This document shows, in pieces, positions 35,017 through 48,700 of a stretch of 64,000 nt of DNA (position 1 is its first letter; each line of letters begins with the position of its first letter). This stretch comes from Oryzias latipes (Eukaryota > Chordata > Actinopteri > Beloniformes > Adrianichthyidae). A model generated the notes under the pieces. That model did not search any database and was not told the DNA's origin. It was given only the letters and a program-made list of their open reading frames with translations. The position numbers and the translations under genes are program-made. The stretch covers positions 6,418,433-6,482,432 of the forward strand of contig NC_019868.2 in assembly GCF_002234675.1 (NCBI RefSeq). The letters are read 5' to 3'.

Positions 35017-35133
35017 AATCTTTAATGGTGTCCATGGATTACATGAAATCCTATTCACCTTTATCCCCCTTTGTCATGGTAGGGATAACATGTCAATGGT
35101 CATCTTGACCCCATAGGATAGCACAAGGGTTAA

Positions 35134-35940
35134 ACACTGAACAGTGGACCTTCGCAATAGTAGGTTACCTTTTGTGGTCTCGCTGTTTTACTGATTTTTT
35201 TCAGTGCAATTGTGCGTGGTTTTTTTTTCCTTTACAGCTCATCATGTTCTGCATCTTGATTAGCTGAAGACATTTGTCAATCAGTCTTCTCTGTGCTGTG
35301 ACTGTCTTTACAGAAGGTTTGAACTTTGAAAGTTTAAACAAAACAGAAAAGTATGAAAATGTTCATGTCTGTCTGAGAAAAGTGTATAAGGTAAGTAATG
35401 GAAAGTTTTACAGCCTTAACTCATCTTTTATTTTTTATAAAAGTATTTAAAAAAAAGATATGCCGTGCAAATGTTACTGTAAAAAATAAATACTCTTTTT
35501 TTAAATATATATAGTTTATTTGTATTTTTTTCTATGTTTAGAATCCCATTCTCTATCAGTGATAGTGTAGATGTTTGTTTTGTTATTAAATCATATTTTC
35601 TAGGGTGATGAAATAATATTACAACTTTACTTGCAAAAAAGGTTTATTTTTTTGGTGAATAAACAAGATATGTAAAAATTAAGAAAAAATGTTTTGAGGT
35701 TACAGCTTTTGATTTTTACAAGACAAAGTAAAAATAGAATAAAAAACGTTTTTCATATGACACAACCTGCAAGCAACCGAAGCAAAAAGATATTCAATAC
35801 ATGAAGGTGTCTGTTAAACACTCATATAGAAAATATGTTTTATTACAGAGATTTTTGCAAGGCAGTGATACATCATAGGTTTAACATCAGGTTCCAGTTT
35901 AGTTAAAAGATCATACAACCATCATAGACATATGATTTCC
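35134..35940. repeat. Duplicated 3' flank of gene D
   Basis: This matches 6400-6640 and 7200-8820 near gene B, without the fold-back MITE (empty site near 35,610). A TTTATT at 35,838-35,843 gives an AATAAA on the minus strand about 120 bases after the gene D stop. It is the probable poly(A) signal; the B copy has it mutated (TTTACT). Confidence 0.6.
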
Positions 35941-35961
35941 TGTTTTCAGTGTAATTCAGAG

Positions 35962-37591
35962 TTAATTCTCCTCAAATACTCTCACATCACTGTAGACGGT
36001 TTCTTCCTTTTTTGCTCCTTTTCTTCCCCTTGTCTTATCAGCTTTCTTCTTGGCAAAGACTGTTGTAGCATAAACCACATTGTTTTGATTTATCTGATAA
36101 AACAAAATCAAATGTAAACATTCATGGAAATGCCCAAATTAGACTAAACATTTCAACTAAATGCAATTTCCTTACCTTCTGGTTTTGCCGTTCATCATTG
36201 ACTGTTTCAGACGTTGATTTGCAGGCCAAATACACTGTTTCAGTAAAAAATGTTTAAAAGGTCAAAAATCTAATTTCTAAACTATGAACTTTTGCAAAAA
36301 TGCAAAGCTGTATTTGTTTTTACTTAAAGAATACATGAACAAAATTTGCATATCTTCTTACCTTTGCAGACAGCACAGGATTTCTTTGATACAACACAAA
36401 ATAGAAATGTTACCATCATGAGACTGAAAACCAAGGTTCCAAAAAACAGAAAGAAAAATATGTTGTTGCTTCTGGAATCATGATTACCGTTACCTGGAAT
36501 GGAAATCAAGAAATATTATTTTGTTCAAAACCTATGTATTAAAAAATTATGCCATTATCTTAGAAAGGTTGGTTACCTTGAACATCCAGTTTTGTTCCAT
36601 TTCCAAAAACCACTTTTCCACATGCAGCCACAGCACAGTAGTAAAGTCCAGCATCAGAGGAGCTGACGTTCTTCAAGAAGCTGTAGACACAACTCTGCAG
36701 AGGCTGAGTCTCTGTATCCCCGTCACAGTCACCATCACTGCTTCTTCTGGCGTAAATATAAGTGGGATGAGATTCCCCTTCAGTCTTTCTGAACCAGAAC
36801 ACTCTCTGTTCCTCTGGACATGCATCATTTTTAAACTCAGAGAGAACTGAACACTGCAGAGCCACAACTTCTCCTGCAGAAACCGGATCAACAGAACTTT
36901 GAACCACTGCAGGAAAATTAGAGTGCGGTCCTGAAAAACAAATAAAAAAGAGAGCATAGGACAAATGAAATAGGTCTAAAACATTTTTTTAGATAAGTTT
37001 TCCTCTTTTTATCAAACACACATAATAGTCCCTGAAAATATATTTTTATACCATTAGAAATTCAAAGAAACCAATATTTAGCTTTAATTTCAAGGAACAC
37101 TGCCTTCATAAAAGTCATTTTGTAGTTTTTAAATGTAAAACAGTAATAGAAGGCAATGTCACTCAGCTTTGCTTTTGAAATTTGTAGAAAGAATCTTCCG
37201 TCTTCTTCTTTGGTTGTAAAGTGATGAATCTTGTTGAATAATTCACTTTTGCTAAATCTTTTTCCTACGATTTCAGGCATTTTTCCAGGAACACTTTTCA
37301 TCCAGAAAAAGAATACAACGTTCAGCCGTGAGTTGTTACAGAGCAGGGTCACATCTTCTCCAGAGTCTACAGTTTTTGTTTCAAATCCCTCATCTGCACA
37401 ACCTAAAATAATTATAACAAAACACAACAATTGTTACATTAATTACATCATCATTTTCTGCATTTTTTCATATTGTGCACAAAGACAATAACTGTTATCA
37501 TTATTAGTATCCTTATTTTTAAACACTGAAATTCCTGCACATACTTACATCCAAGTTGAAGTATCAGAAGTGAACAAAGTACAACATGCAT
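35962..37591 (-). CDS. NITR-like receptor gene D (type 2), intact tail, damaged V donor
   Basis: Exons: signal 37549-37591, V-like Ig 37082-37402, second Ig 36577-36930, transmembrane 36362-36493, tail 36176-36234 and 35962-36093. If spliced like its paralogues it encodes 346 residues. The second Ig carries the extra cysteines and FGNGTKLDVQ. The tail is the most complete in the window: NNVVYATTVF (ITIM-like, but Thr at +3) and ETVYSDVRVF, which fits the ITSM rule TxYxxV. Both suit an inhibitory or switch receptor that recruits SH2 phosphatases or adaptors. The V-exon donor, GT in all other copies, reads CT here (AAAG then CTAAAT), so normal splicing to the second Ig is doubtful and the gene may be a pseudogene or use a cryptic donor. 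Confidence 0.68.
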
Positions 37592-37654
37592 TTTCTGAAC
37601 TTCTTATTCTCTGGTCTGCAGATGACTTATGTCGCATTAGAGGATTTTTATCTT

Positions 37655-37760
37655 TTTTGAAGCTATAAAAAATGGGAGGGAACAATCTCAGAATGAACTG
37701 ATTGGCTGGTAAAATCAAACTGACATCTCAGTTACGACCCCAGTGGAAATATAAGAAGCA
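37655..37760 (-). promoter_or_regulatory. Conserved proximal promoter of NITR-like gene D
   Basis: An inverted CCAAT box (37,701-37,705) and a TATA-like run (37,664-37,672) lie 73-114 bases upstream of the ATG, as in gene B. Confidence 0.5.
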
Positions 37761-38474
37761 AAACTTTCCATCATTTACATAAAACAACATCATGAGAATA
37801 TTTTGGTTATCTTTCAGTGGTGTCTTTAGCTGTCAACAAGGGCTGAGACTTACACTGCAGAAAAGATGTTTAATATAATTTTATTTTGATGCAAAATGCT
37901 TTGAAAAGCAAAAATGACTTTATTGAGGACACTGTGTATTTGTCAGTTGTCGTCTTGGGTTAAAAATGAAAGTGTAAAAATGCTTGGGGCTCTCTATTGC
38001 TTCCATCCTTGTTTTTGGCCACCGATGTACTGCAAGAAAGACATAGTAGCCAATTTGAAGAAAAGGGCCTTATACACCTTTTTTCTGAATACAAGTCGCT
38101 TTTTTCTCTTACATTGGCCGGGCGTGTGATTTGCACGCAGTTGCGTCTTATTAGTGATTTTCTTTTTTTTTTATTCTTGTTCGTCATCTTTCCACTAACA
38201 ACTGATAGATTGTAACAGGTGTATTTGCTAGTGACAGCAACACAGAAGAATGCTGCTCAGTCTGATTAGTGGGTGGAGTCCAGAACAGAAATGAAGGAGG
38301 CAAAGAAATGCTTCCCCCTTGTAAAGGGATCAAATGGCTGGCCAGAATCTTGAAAGCCTACCATCAATCTACATGATTTTGTCAAATTCCTCCCAGATCT
38401 GAGTTTTTGCCTCATAGCCTTCCAGCACTTTGTGCTGCTTGAAACTGCAAACATCTGTATACGTGTGCAATGCA
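37761..38474. repeat. Duplicated upstream flank of gene D
   Basis: This matches 16,097-16,300 and 16,530-16,735 of the B unit up to the point where the 14-kb element is inserted. 38,270-38,460 holds part of the old piggyBac-like relic region. The stretch 37,990-38,265 is not shared with B and is unassigned. Confidence 0.55.
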
Positions 38475-39715
38475 CACTCAAAAAAAGGAATTTAACACCT
38501 TGTACATCAAATGAAAATGTTTTATTTAATATGTACATAAAAAAAAATGTGTTTTTAACGTAAACATATTAAATTAATGTTATATTCCTGTGATTTTGCT
38601 TCGTTTCATATTTATTAAATTTAATCATGTTGAGGTGGCTTGAAAAAATCATGTTCAAACTCAAAACCGGAAGACGTGTAAAGGGAGGGAAGAAGACGGA
38701 AACAGTTACACTTTTCACAGATCCCGAGCACTGAACAGGCTAGCTGAAAACAATCCTTGTGAATCCTCGTGAATTCTTTCGATATCTTGTTTTAATATAC
38801 TGTCTATGGTTCATTTATGAGTTTTACCAACATTTAAATGCGTTAGTGAACATGATTGACAAGAGTTTTTCTATAATTACGACCGTTAGCATGTGCACGC
38901 AGGGTAAGCTAGCTGCAGTGCAGACACGTAGGCTTTCTTACTACTTTCATAAGTTCTAAAAGACTGACTGACTGTTTAAAATAAACTTTCCATATTGTAT
39001 TATTATTATTTGTGTATTTATTTTTTAATTTTTCACAACTGTATTTTATTTTATTTTTTTCTGTCCTTCACAAGTGATAAGTGTTAACTTTTTTTTTTTC
39101 ATATAAGTTATAAGTTGTCCTCAAAATCGTTTTTTTTCTTCTGGATCACCAGTGATATAAGCGCAGTCTTAAATGTATAGTTTTTTTCTCTTTTGTGGCC
39201 GCGGACCGGGTAAGCCTTGCGGGGGTGGTGAAGGGGCTGGGGGCCAGTTCTTGTAATGTATCTGATTAATATTGTGAATATTATGCAAACACTGTTTGAA
39301 TCACCTGTTGCGATATATTCATATTAAAACCCTAGCCTACAGGGTTTGTTTTTCTTCGTGTTGGTTGCATGCTGCTGCCGGACTTCTTTAAGCGTTGTCG
39401 TCTTTAAACGTTTTTCCGACAACAAGATTGTTCAGACGTACGGTATTTTCACGAGCATAAGGCGCATTTCAAAGTCTAGTGTGTAGATGTGTGTGTGTGT
39501 GTAAGCGCGCGCCCGCGTGCCATAACCAGTGTGTCTGAAATCACGCGATGCAGGAAGGGAGGGGGGGTGTGAGCACTTGTGAGTGTGTGTTAAAACCAGT
39601 GTGTCTGAGCTGAGGAAGGGGGGGCAGCATGTGTGAGTGGTGGAGGGCGTACATGCGCGGCCAGCTGCTGTTTGAGATGTGAAAAATAATAAAGTTCCTC
39701 TTCCTGTTCTGTAAG

Positions 39716-42700
39716 ATTTGCAAATTGGAAGTCAGCAAAACAATGACGTCAATGTGTCCATGATGGAGAAGTCCTTTTCACATAGAAGGCAGGATGTTGT
39801 CGTAGAGGCACCCATGATTCCTGATTTCAAAACAAGGTGGCCAGCACTCCTCAGCGTGGGTCAGGTAAGCAAATTAAGTTGTGAAGGAATAACACTTTGG
39901 GAAAGACTGTGGAGCTCATCAATTGGGAAATGTTTGTTACTTTGTTTTCTTTGTGTTTGGATTTTTTAAAAGTTGAATGCAGAGTTCCAGAGAATCACAA
40001 CAGTCCAGCTGCAGTTCAAGTTCTTCATGGAATTGGATGCTCTGTCTCCTCGTCTCTTGAAGGTGTATGCCAAGAAAGGTGGTTTACAGGGACAGAAGCT
40101 GAGAAGAGTCTTGGTACCCATGACCCAGGTAAAAGAAAAGTAAAAATGTGAAAAACATTTTTTAAATCCATTGCCAAATTATCGTTTATTGTCTTAACAA
40201 ATCCGATAAAGCTCTATTAAAAGCAGGAAGGAGTTTTCTGTGTACTGACAGATAGGGATGCACCAAATATTCAGCAACCGAATATATATGGCCAATTATT
40301 GCAACAATAAAAAAACTAGGGCTGCACGATATGAGGAAAACTTGCGATATGCGATATTAGTGATCAATATTGCGATAACGATAAATTTGCGGTAAATAAA
40401 CAAATAGAAAAATAAACAAAAACATCATTCCCATTTCATTGCAACAGTTTAAAAATTATACTCCAAATGACCCTCATCGACATGGGGGACAAACGTCAGG
40501 GTGGCTAACCCTGGTCCTCAAGAGCCTCAACCCTGTCTGTTTTCCAATTCTCCCTAGACTGCTCGATAATGATAACCAAAATCAGGTGTGTTCAGTCAAT
40601 CAGGATGTGAAATCACTTGAGTCAGCCAATCAACAGCAAGCTGGTTAAGGAGAGCTGGAAAACAGGCAGGGTTGAGGCTCTTCAGGACAAGGGTTAACAT
40701 AATAGGCCTCCATCTGATTGGTCAACAATGGGAAGGCGTCCATCTGATTGGTCAAAGCATAAAGGGATTTATTTGATTCGTTAAATGCTTCAAGCTGCTA
40801 GAAGATTGTTTTAACACATTTTGGGTTTGCGATTTATTGCGATATTCGCCGTCTTTTGCGATATGCATATTGCAGAGGTGGATATTGCGATAACGATAAA
40901 TTTGCGGTATATTGTGCAGGCCTAAAAAAAACTAAAACGTGGGAATAAGGCCAAATAGTGCCTGTCATTTGCTGTCAGAAAGAAGGCTGCCAGTTCTTTA
41001 AAAAATAAGTAAAAATTGCTAAATATTTTCAGCCTAAAATGTGCTTAAAGCCTCTATTTAACATTTTGAATATATTTATTGCCTTTTTTCCTCTCTAATT
41101 TTTTTCTTTAACTTGCACATTTAGACTGATGACACAGATGTAAGACCTGAATGCATCCTCAAGCGGCTTTGTGTTGACATGAACCAAGATCCAGAGAGGC
41201 TGGTGAGAGAACACAAGGTATGTTGGTCTGATTATATGTTGTAGAAAAATAGAAATAAGTAAAATTAAACTTCATACACAGGTGGGCGGGGAAGACAGGG
41301 GCGGCGAGTGCGAGGATCGTTCAAAAGCTGGAAGCTGGGTGCGCATCTTGGACATGAAAACTTGTTTTTTTCCCCAACTCTGTTGAACTTGCTGCTGGAC
41401 TGATTTAGCACCTAAGTGATAGAAATGTAACATTTGTTTAATTTCTCAAGGTAAAATATTTTTTAAAACAAGACTCATAATAAAACTAACTAAAACCTGC
41501 AAAGCTCGTTCCAAAGTAAAAATTCTCCACAATTTCAAAATCGTAACCACCCAACTGTGCGGAAAATCGCAGAATCTGGCAACACTGCTGGTAGATGCTC
41601 CTCCCTCCTCTGTGACTCGCCGACACAGCGGCTGTGTTGGTCACATGACTTTTCCTTAAGCAATATGTGCACCGACACGGTTTCGGAGTTCGGTACGTGA
41701 GCCGACGTGTCGGTATTGCCAGACCATCACTAATATAAACATTTAGATACGACTATATATGTGTACCGCTGGGCAGCAACTTAAGAAAACTTTCTCATAT
41801 AGTGTTGTGAACGCAGTGCGCTGGGGCGAATGGATTGACTGGTGTCAAGCCAGCCCTCTCTCGCCGAACGGCTGTCAAGTGAGCTCTCTCTTAAAAACAG
41901 TGTGCCGCGTTCTTCCGTACTTTACAGTAACAGCAAGAAGTCATATTTTTTAAAGGTAAAAAAATAGTGTAAGAACTGTCATTACATTTATATGTATATA
42001 ACCCCCCCCCCCCCCCCCCAGTATATCACATACGTCTAAAAAGAAAACTGCTAGTTTTCAGAGAGTCATTTCACTTCTCACTGATAGTATCCCACCTGGT
42101 GATGTCACATAAAAAGTTTCAGGCAGATCTGATGTGGAATTTCAAAATAAAACCCAAGTGAAATCTGCTATAAATGTGTTTTTGCCATAGGTTCACATAC
42201 GTCTAAAAAGAAAACTGCTAGTTTTCAGAGAGTAATTTCATTTCTCACTGACAGTATCTTACCTGGTGATGTGACAAGAGAAGTTTCAGGCAGATCTGAT
42301 GTGGAATTTCAAAATAAAACCCAATTGAAATCTGCTATAAATGTGTTTTGCCATAGGTTCACATACGTCTAAAAAGAAAACTGCTAGTTTTCAGAGAGTC
42401 ATTTCACTTCTCACTGATAGTATCCTACCTGGTGATGTGACAAGAGAAGTTTCAGAGGGATCTGATGTGGAATTTCAAAATAAAACCCAATTGAAATCGG
42501 CTATAAATGTGTTTTTGCCATAAGTTCACGTATGTCTAAAAAAATAACTGTTCGTTTTCAGAGAGTCATTTCACTTCTCATTGACAGTATCCAACCTGGT
42601 GATGTCACATAATAGGTTTCAGACAGATCTGATGTGGAATTTCAAAATAAAACCCAAGTGAAATCTGCTATAAATGTGTTTTTGCCATAGGTTCGTATAT

Positions 42701-45700
42701 GTCTAAAAAGAAAACTGCTAGTTTTCAGAGAGTAATTTCATTTCTCACTGACAGTATCTTACCTGGTGATGTGACAAGAGAAGTTTCAGGCAGATCTGAT
42801 GTGGAATTTCAAAATAAAACCCAATTGAAATCTGCTATAAATGTGTTTTGCCATAGGTTCACATACGTCTAAAAAGAAAACTGCTAGTTTTCAGAGAGTC
42901 ATTTCACTTCTCACTGATAGTATCCTACCTGGTGATGTGACAAGAGAAGTTTCAGAGGGATCTGATGTGGAATTTCAAAATAAAACCCAATTGAAATCGG
43001 CTATAAATGTGTTTTTGCCATAAGTTCACGTATGTCTAAAAAAATAACTGTTCGTTTTCAGAGAGTCATTTCACTTCTCATTGACAGTATCCAACCTGGT
43101 GATGTCACATAATAGGTTTCAGACAGATCTGATGTGGAATTTCAAAATAAAACCCAAGTGAAATCTGCTATAAATGTGTTTTTGCCATAGGTTCATATAT
43201 GTCTAAAAAGAAAACTGCTAGTTTTCAGAGAGTCATTTTACTTCTCACTGATAGTATCTTACCTGGTGATGTCACATAATAAGTTTCAGGCAGATCTGAT
43301 GTGGAATTTCAAAATAAAACCCAAGTAAAATCTGCTATAAATGTGTTTTTGCCATGTGTTCACATACGTCTAAAAAGAAAACTGCTAGTTTTCAGAGAGT
43401 CATTTCACTTCTCACTGATAGTATCCTACCTGGTGATGTCACATAGTAAGTTTCAGGCAGATCTGATGTGGAATTTCAAAATAAAACACAATTGAAATCT
43501 GCTATAAATCTGTTTTTCCATAGGTTCACATACGTCTAAAAAGAAAACTGCTAGTTTTCAGAGAGTCATTTCACTTCTCACTGATAGTATCCTACCTGGT
43601 GATGTCACAAGAAAAGTTTCAGAGGGATCTGATGTGGAATTTCAAAATAAAACCCAAGTGAAATCTGCTATAAATGTGTTTTTGCCATAGGTTCATATAT
43701 GTCTAAAAGTAAAACTGCTAGTTTTCAGAGAGTCATTTCACTTCTCAATGATAGTATCTTACCTGGTGATGTCACATAAAAAGTTTCAGGCAGATCTGAT
43801 GTGGAATTTCAAAATAAAACCCAAGTGAAATCTGCTATAAATGTGTTTTGCCATAGGTTCACATACGTCTAAAAAGAAAACTGCTAGTTTTCAGAGAGTC
43901 ATTTCACTTCTCACTGATAGTATCCCACCTGGTGATGTCACAAGAAAAGTTTCAGAGGGATTTGATGTGGATTTTTAAAATAAAACCCAATTGAAATCTG
44001 CTATAAATGTGTTTTTGCCATAAGTTCACATACGTCTAAAAAGAAAACTGCTAGTTTTCAGAGAGTCATTTCACTTCTCACTGATAGTATCTTACCTGGT
44101 GATGTCACATAATAAGTTTCAGGCAGATCTGATGTGGAATTTCAAAATAAAACCCAAGTAAAATCTGCTATAAATGTGTTTTTGCCATGTGTTCACATAC
44201 GTCTAAAAAGAAAACTGCTAGTTTTCAGAGATTCATTTCACTTCTCACTGATAGTGTCCCACCTGGTGATGTCATTAAATAAGTTTCAGACATATCTGTT
44301 GTGGAATTTCAAAATAAAACCCAAGTGAAATCTGCTATAAATGTGTTTTTGCCATAGGTTCATATATGTCTAAAAGTAAAACTGCTAGTTTTCAGAGAGT
44401 CATTTCACTTCTCACTGATAGTATCTTACCTGGTGATGTCACAAGAAAAGTTTCAGAGGGATCTGATGTGGAATTTCAAAATAAAACCCAATTGAAATCT
44501 GCTATAAATGTGTTTTTGCCATGTGTTCACAAACGTCTAAAAAGAAAACTGCTAGTTTTCAGAGAGTCATTTCACTTCTCACTGATAGTATGCTACCTGG
44601 TGATGTCACAAGAAAAGTTTCAGGCAGATCCGATGTGGAATTTCAAAATAAATCCCGATTGAAATCTGCTATTATTGTGTTTTGGCCATAGGTTGACATA
44701 CTTTTAAAAAGAAAACTGCTAGTTTTCAGAGAGTCATTTCACTTCTCACTGATAGTATCCCACCTGGTGATGTCATTAAATAAGTTACAGACAGATCTGA
44801 TGTGGAATTTCAAAATAAAACCCAATTGAAATTGGTATTAATGTTTTTTTGACATGTTTACGTATGTCTCAGAAAAAAAACTGCTAGTTTTCAGAGAGTC
44901 ATTTCACTTCTCACTGATAGTATCCCACCTGGTGATGTCATTAAATAAGTTACAGACAGATCTGATGTGGAATTTCAAAATAAAACACAATTGAAATTTG
45001 CTCAAAATGTGTTTTTGCCATAGGTTCAAATATGTCTAAGAATATAACTGTTAGTTTTCAGAGAGTCATTTCACTTCTCACTGATAGTATCCCACCTGGT
45101 GATGTCATTAAATACGTTACAGACAGATCTGATGTGGAATTTCAAAATAAAACCCAATTATTATTTTGAAATTCCACATCAGATCCCTATGAAACTTTTC
45201 TTGTGACATCACCAGGTAGGATACTATCAGTGAGAAGTGAAATGACTCTCTGAAAACTAGCAGTTTTCTTTTTAGACGTATGTGAACCTATGGCAAAAAC
45301 ACATTTGTAGCAGATATCAATTGGGTTTTATTTTGAAATTCCACATCAGATCTGCCTGAAACTTTTTATGTGACATCACCAGGTAGGTTACTATCAGTGA
45401 GAAGTGAAATGACTCTCTGAAAACTAGCAGTTTTACTTTTAGACATATGTGAACCTATGGCAAAAACACATTTATAGCAGATTTCACTTGGGTTTTATTT
45501 TGAAATTCCACATCAGATCTGCCTGAAACTTTTCTTGTGACATCACCACGTGGGACACTATCAGTGAGAAGTGAAATGACTCTCTGAAAACTAGCAGTTT
45601 TACTTTTAGACCTATGTGAACCTATGGCAAAAACACATTTATAGCAGATTTCACTTGGGTTTTATTTTGAAATTCCACATCAGATCCCTCTGAAACTTTT

Positions 45701-48700
45701 CTTGTGACATCACCAGGTAAGATACTATCAGTGAGAAGTGAAATGACTCTGAAAACTAGCAGTTTTCTTTTTAGACGTATGTGAACCTATGGAAAAACAC
45801 ATTTATAGCAGATTTCAATTGGGTTTTATTTTGAAATTCCACATCAGATCTGCCTGAAACTTCTCTTGTCACATCACCAGGTAGGATACTATCAGTGAGA
45901 AGTCAAATGACTCACTGAAAACTAGCAGTTTTCTTTTTAGACGTATGTGAACACATGGCAAAAACACATTTATAGCAGATTTTACTTGGGTTTTATTTTG
46001 AAATTCCACATCAGATCTGCCTGAAACTTATTATGTGACATCACCAGGTAATATACTATCAGTGAGAAGTGAAATGACTCTCTGAAAACTAGCAGTTTTC
46101 TTTTTAGACGTATGTGAACCTTTGGAAAAACACATTTATAGCAGATTTCAATTGAGTTTTATTTTGAAATTCCACATCAAATCCCTCTGAAACTTTTCTT
46201 GTGACATCACCAGGTGGGATACTATCAGTGAGAAATGAAATGACTCTCTGAAAACTAGCAGTTTTCTTTTTAGACGTATGTGAACTTATGGCAAAAACAC
46301 ATTTATAGCAGATTTCAATTGGGTTTTATTTTAAAAATCCACATCAGATCTGCCTGAAACTTTTTATGTGACATCACCAGGTAAGATACTATCAGTGAGA
46401 AGTGAAATGACTCTCTGAAAACTAGCAGTTTTACTTTTAGACATATATGAACCTATGGCAAAAACACATTTATAGCAGATTTCACTTGGGTTTTATTTTG
46501 AAATTCCACATCAGATATGTTTGAAACCTTTTTAATGACATCACCAGGTGGGACACTATAAGTGAGAAGTGAAATGACTCTCTGAAAACTAGCAGTTTTA
46601 CTTTTAAACATATGTGAACCTATGGCAAAAACACATTTATAGCAGATTTCACTTGGGTTTTATTTTGAAATTCCACATCAGATCTGCCTGAAACTTCTCT
46701 TGTCACATCACCAGGTAGGATACTATCAATGAGAAGTGAAATGACTCACTGAAAACTAGCAGTTTTCTTTTTAGACGTATGTAAACATATGGCAAAAACA
46801 CATTTTTAGCAGATTTCAATTGGGTTTAATTTTGAAATTCCACATCAGATCCCTCTGAAACTTTTCTTCTGACATCACCAGGTAGGATACTATCAGTGAG
46901 AAGTGAAATGACTCTCTGAAAACTAGCAGTTTTCTTTTTAGACGTATGTGAACCTATGGCAAAAACACATTTATAGCAGATATCAATTGGGTTTTATTTT
47001 GAAATTCCACATCAGATATGTCTGAAACTAATTTAATGACTTCACCAGGTGGGACACTATCAGTGAGAAGTGAATTGTCTCTCTGAAAACTAGCAGTTTT
47101 ACTTTTAGACGTATGTGAACCTATGGCAAAAACACATTTATAGCAGATTTCACTTGGGTTTTATTTTGAAATTCCACATCAGATCTGCCTGAAACTTTTT
47201 ATGTGACATCACCAGGTAAGATACTATCAGTGAGAAGTGAAATGACTCTCTGAAAACTAGCAGTTTTCTTTTTAGACGTATGTGAACCTATGGAAAAACA
47301 CATTTATAGCAGATTTCAATTGGGTTTTATTTTGAAATTCCACATCAGATCTGCCTGAAACTTTTCTTGTGACATCACCACGTGGGACACTATCAGTGAG
47401 AAGTGAAATGACTCTCTGAAAACTAGCAGTTTTACTTTTAGACCTATGTGAACCTATGGCAAAAACACATTTATAGCAGATTTCACTTGGGTTTTATTTT
47501 GAAATTCCACATCAGATCCCTCTGAAACTTTTCTTGTGACATCACCAGGTAAGATACTATCAGTGAGAAGTGAAATGACTCTGAAAACTAGCAGTTTTCT
47601 TTTTAGACGTATGTGAACCTATGGAAAAACACATTTATAGCAGATTTCAATTGGGTTTTATTTTGAAATTCCACATCAGATCTGCCTGAAACTTCTCTTG
47701 TCACATCACCAGGTAGGATACTATCAGTGAGAAGTCAAATGACTCACTGAAAACTAGCAGTTTTCTTTTTAGACGTATGTGAACACATGGCAAAAACACA
47801 TTTATAGCAGATTTTACTTGGGTTTTATTTTGAAATTCCACATCAGATCTGCCTGAAACTTCTCTTGTCACATCACCAGGTGGGATACTATCAGTGAGAA
47901 ATGAAATGACTCTCTGAAAATTAGCAGTTTTCTTTTTAGACGTATGTGAACACATGGCAAAAACACATTTATAGCAGATTTCACTTGGGTTTTATTTTGA
48001 AATTCCACATCAGATCTGCCTGAAACTTTTTATGTGACATCACCAGGTAAGATACTATCAGTGAGAAGTGAAATGACTCTCTGAAAACTAGCAGTTTTAC
48101 TTTTAGACATATATGAACCTATGGCAAAAACACATTTATAGCAGATTTCACTTGGGTTTTATTTTGAAATTCCACAACAGATATGTCTGAAACTTATTTA
48201 ATGACATCACCAGGTGGGACACTATCAGTGAGAAGTGAAATGAATCTCTGAAAACTAGCAGTTTTCTTTTTAGACGTATGTGAACACATGGCAAAAACAC
48301 ATTTATAGCAGATTTTACTTGGGTTTTATTTTGAAATTCCACATCAGATCTGCCTGAAACCTTTTTAATGACATCACCAGGTGGGACACTATAAGTGAGA
48401 AGTGAAATGACTCTCTGAAAACTAGCAGTTTTACTTTTAAACATATGTGAACCTATGGCAAAAACACATTTATAGCAGATTTCACTTGGGTTTTATTTTG
48501 AAATTCCACATCAGATCTGCCTGAAACTTCTCTTGTCACATCACCAGGTAGGATACTATCAGTGAGAAGTGAAATGACTCACTGAAAACTAGCAGTTTTC
48601 TTTTTAGACGTATGTGAACACATGGCAAAAACACATTTATAGCAGATTTTACTTGGGTTTTATTTTGAAATTCCACATCAGATCCCTCTGAAACTTTTCT

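Larger units (their letters stand above)
33367..35129. mobile_element. TTAA-flanked piggyBac-like MITE carrying nested inserts
   Basis: The ends are CCCTTGTGCTATCCTAGG and its inverse ATAGGATAGCACAAGGG, flanked on both sides by TTAA (33,363-33,366; 35,130-35,133). The B unit has the uninterrupted target (near 6390: GCATTAGACACTG). The 205-bp core matches the MITE at 59,489. It has grown to 1.76 kb through a retroposed insert at 33,464-35,016. TTAA targets and CCC ends fit the piggyBac superfamily. Confidence 0.85.
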
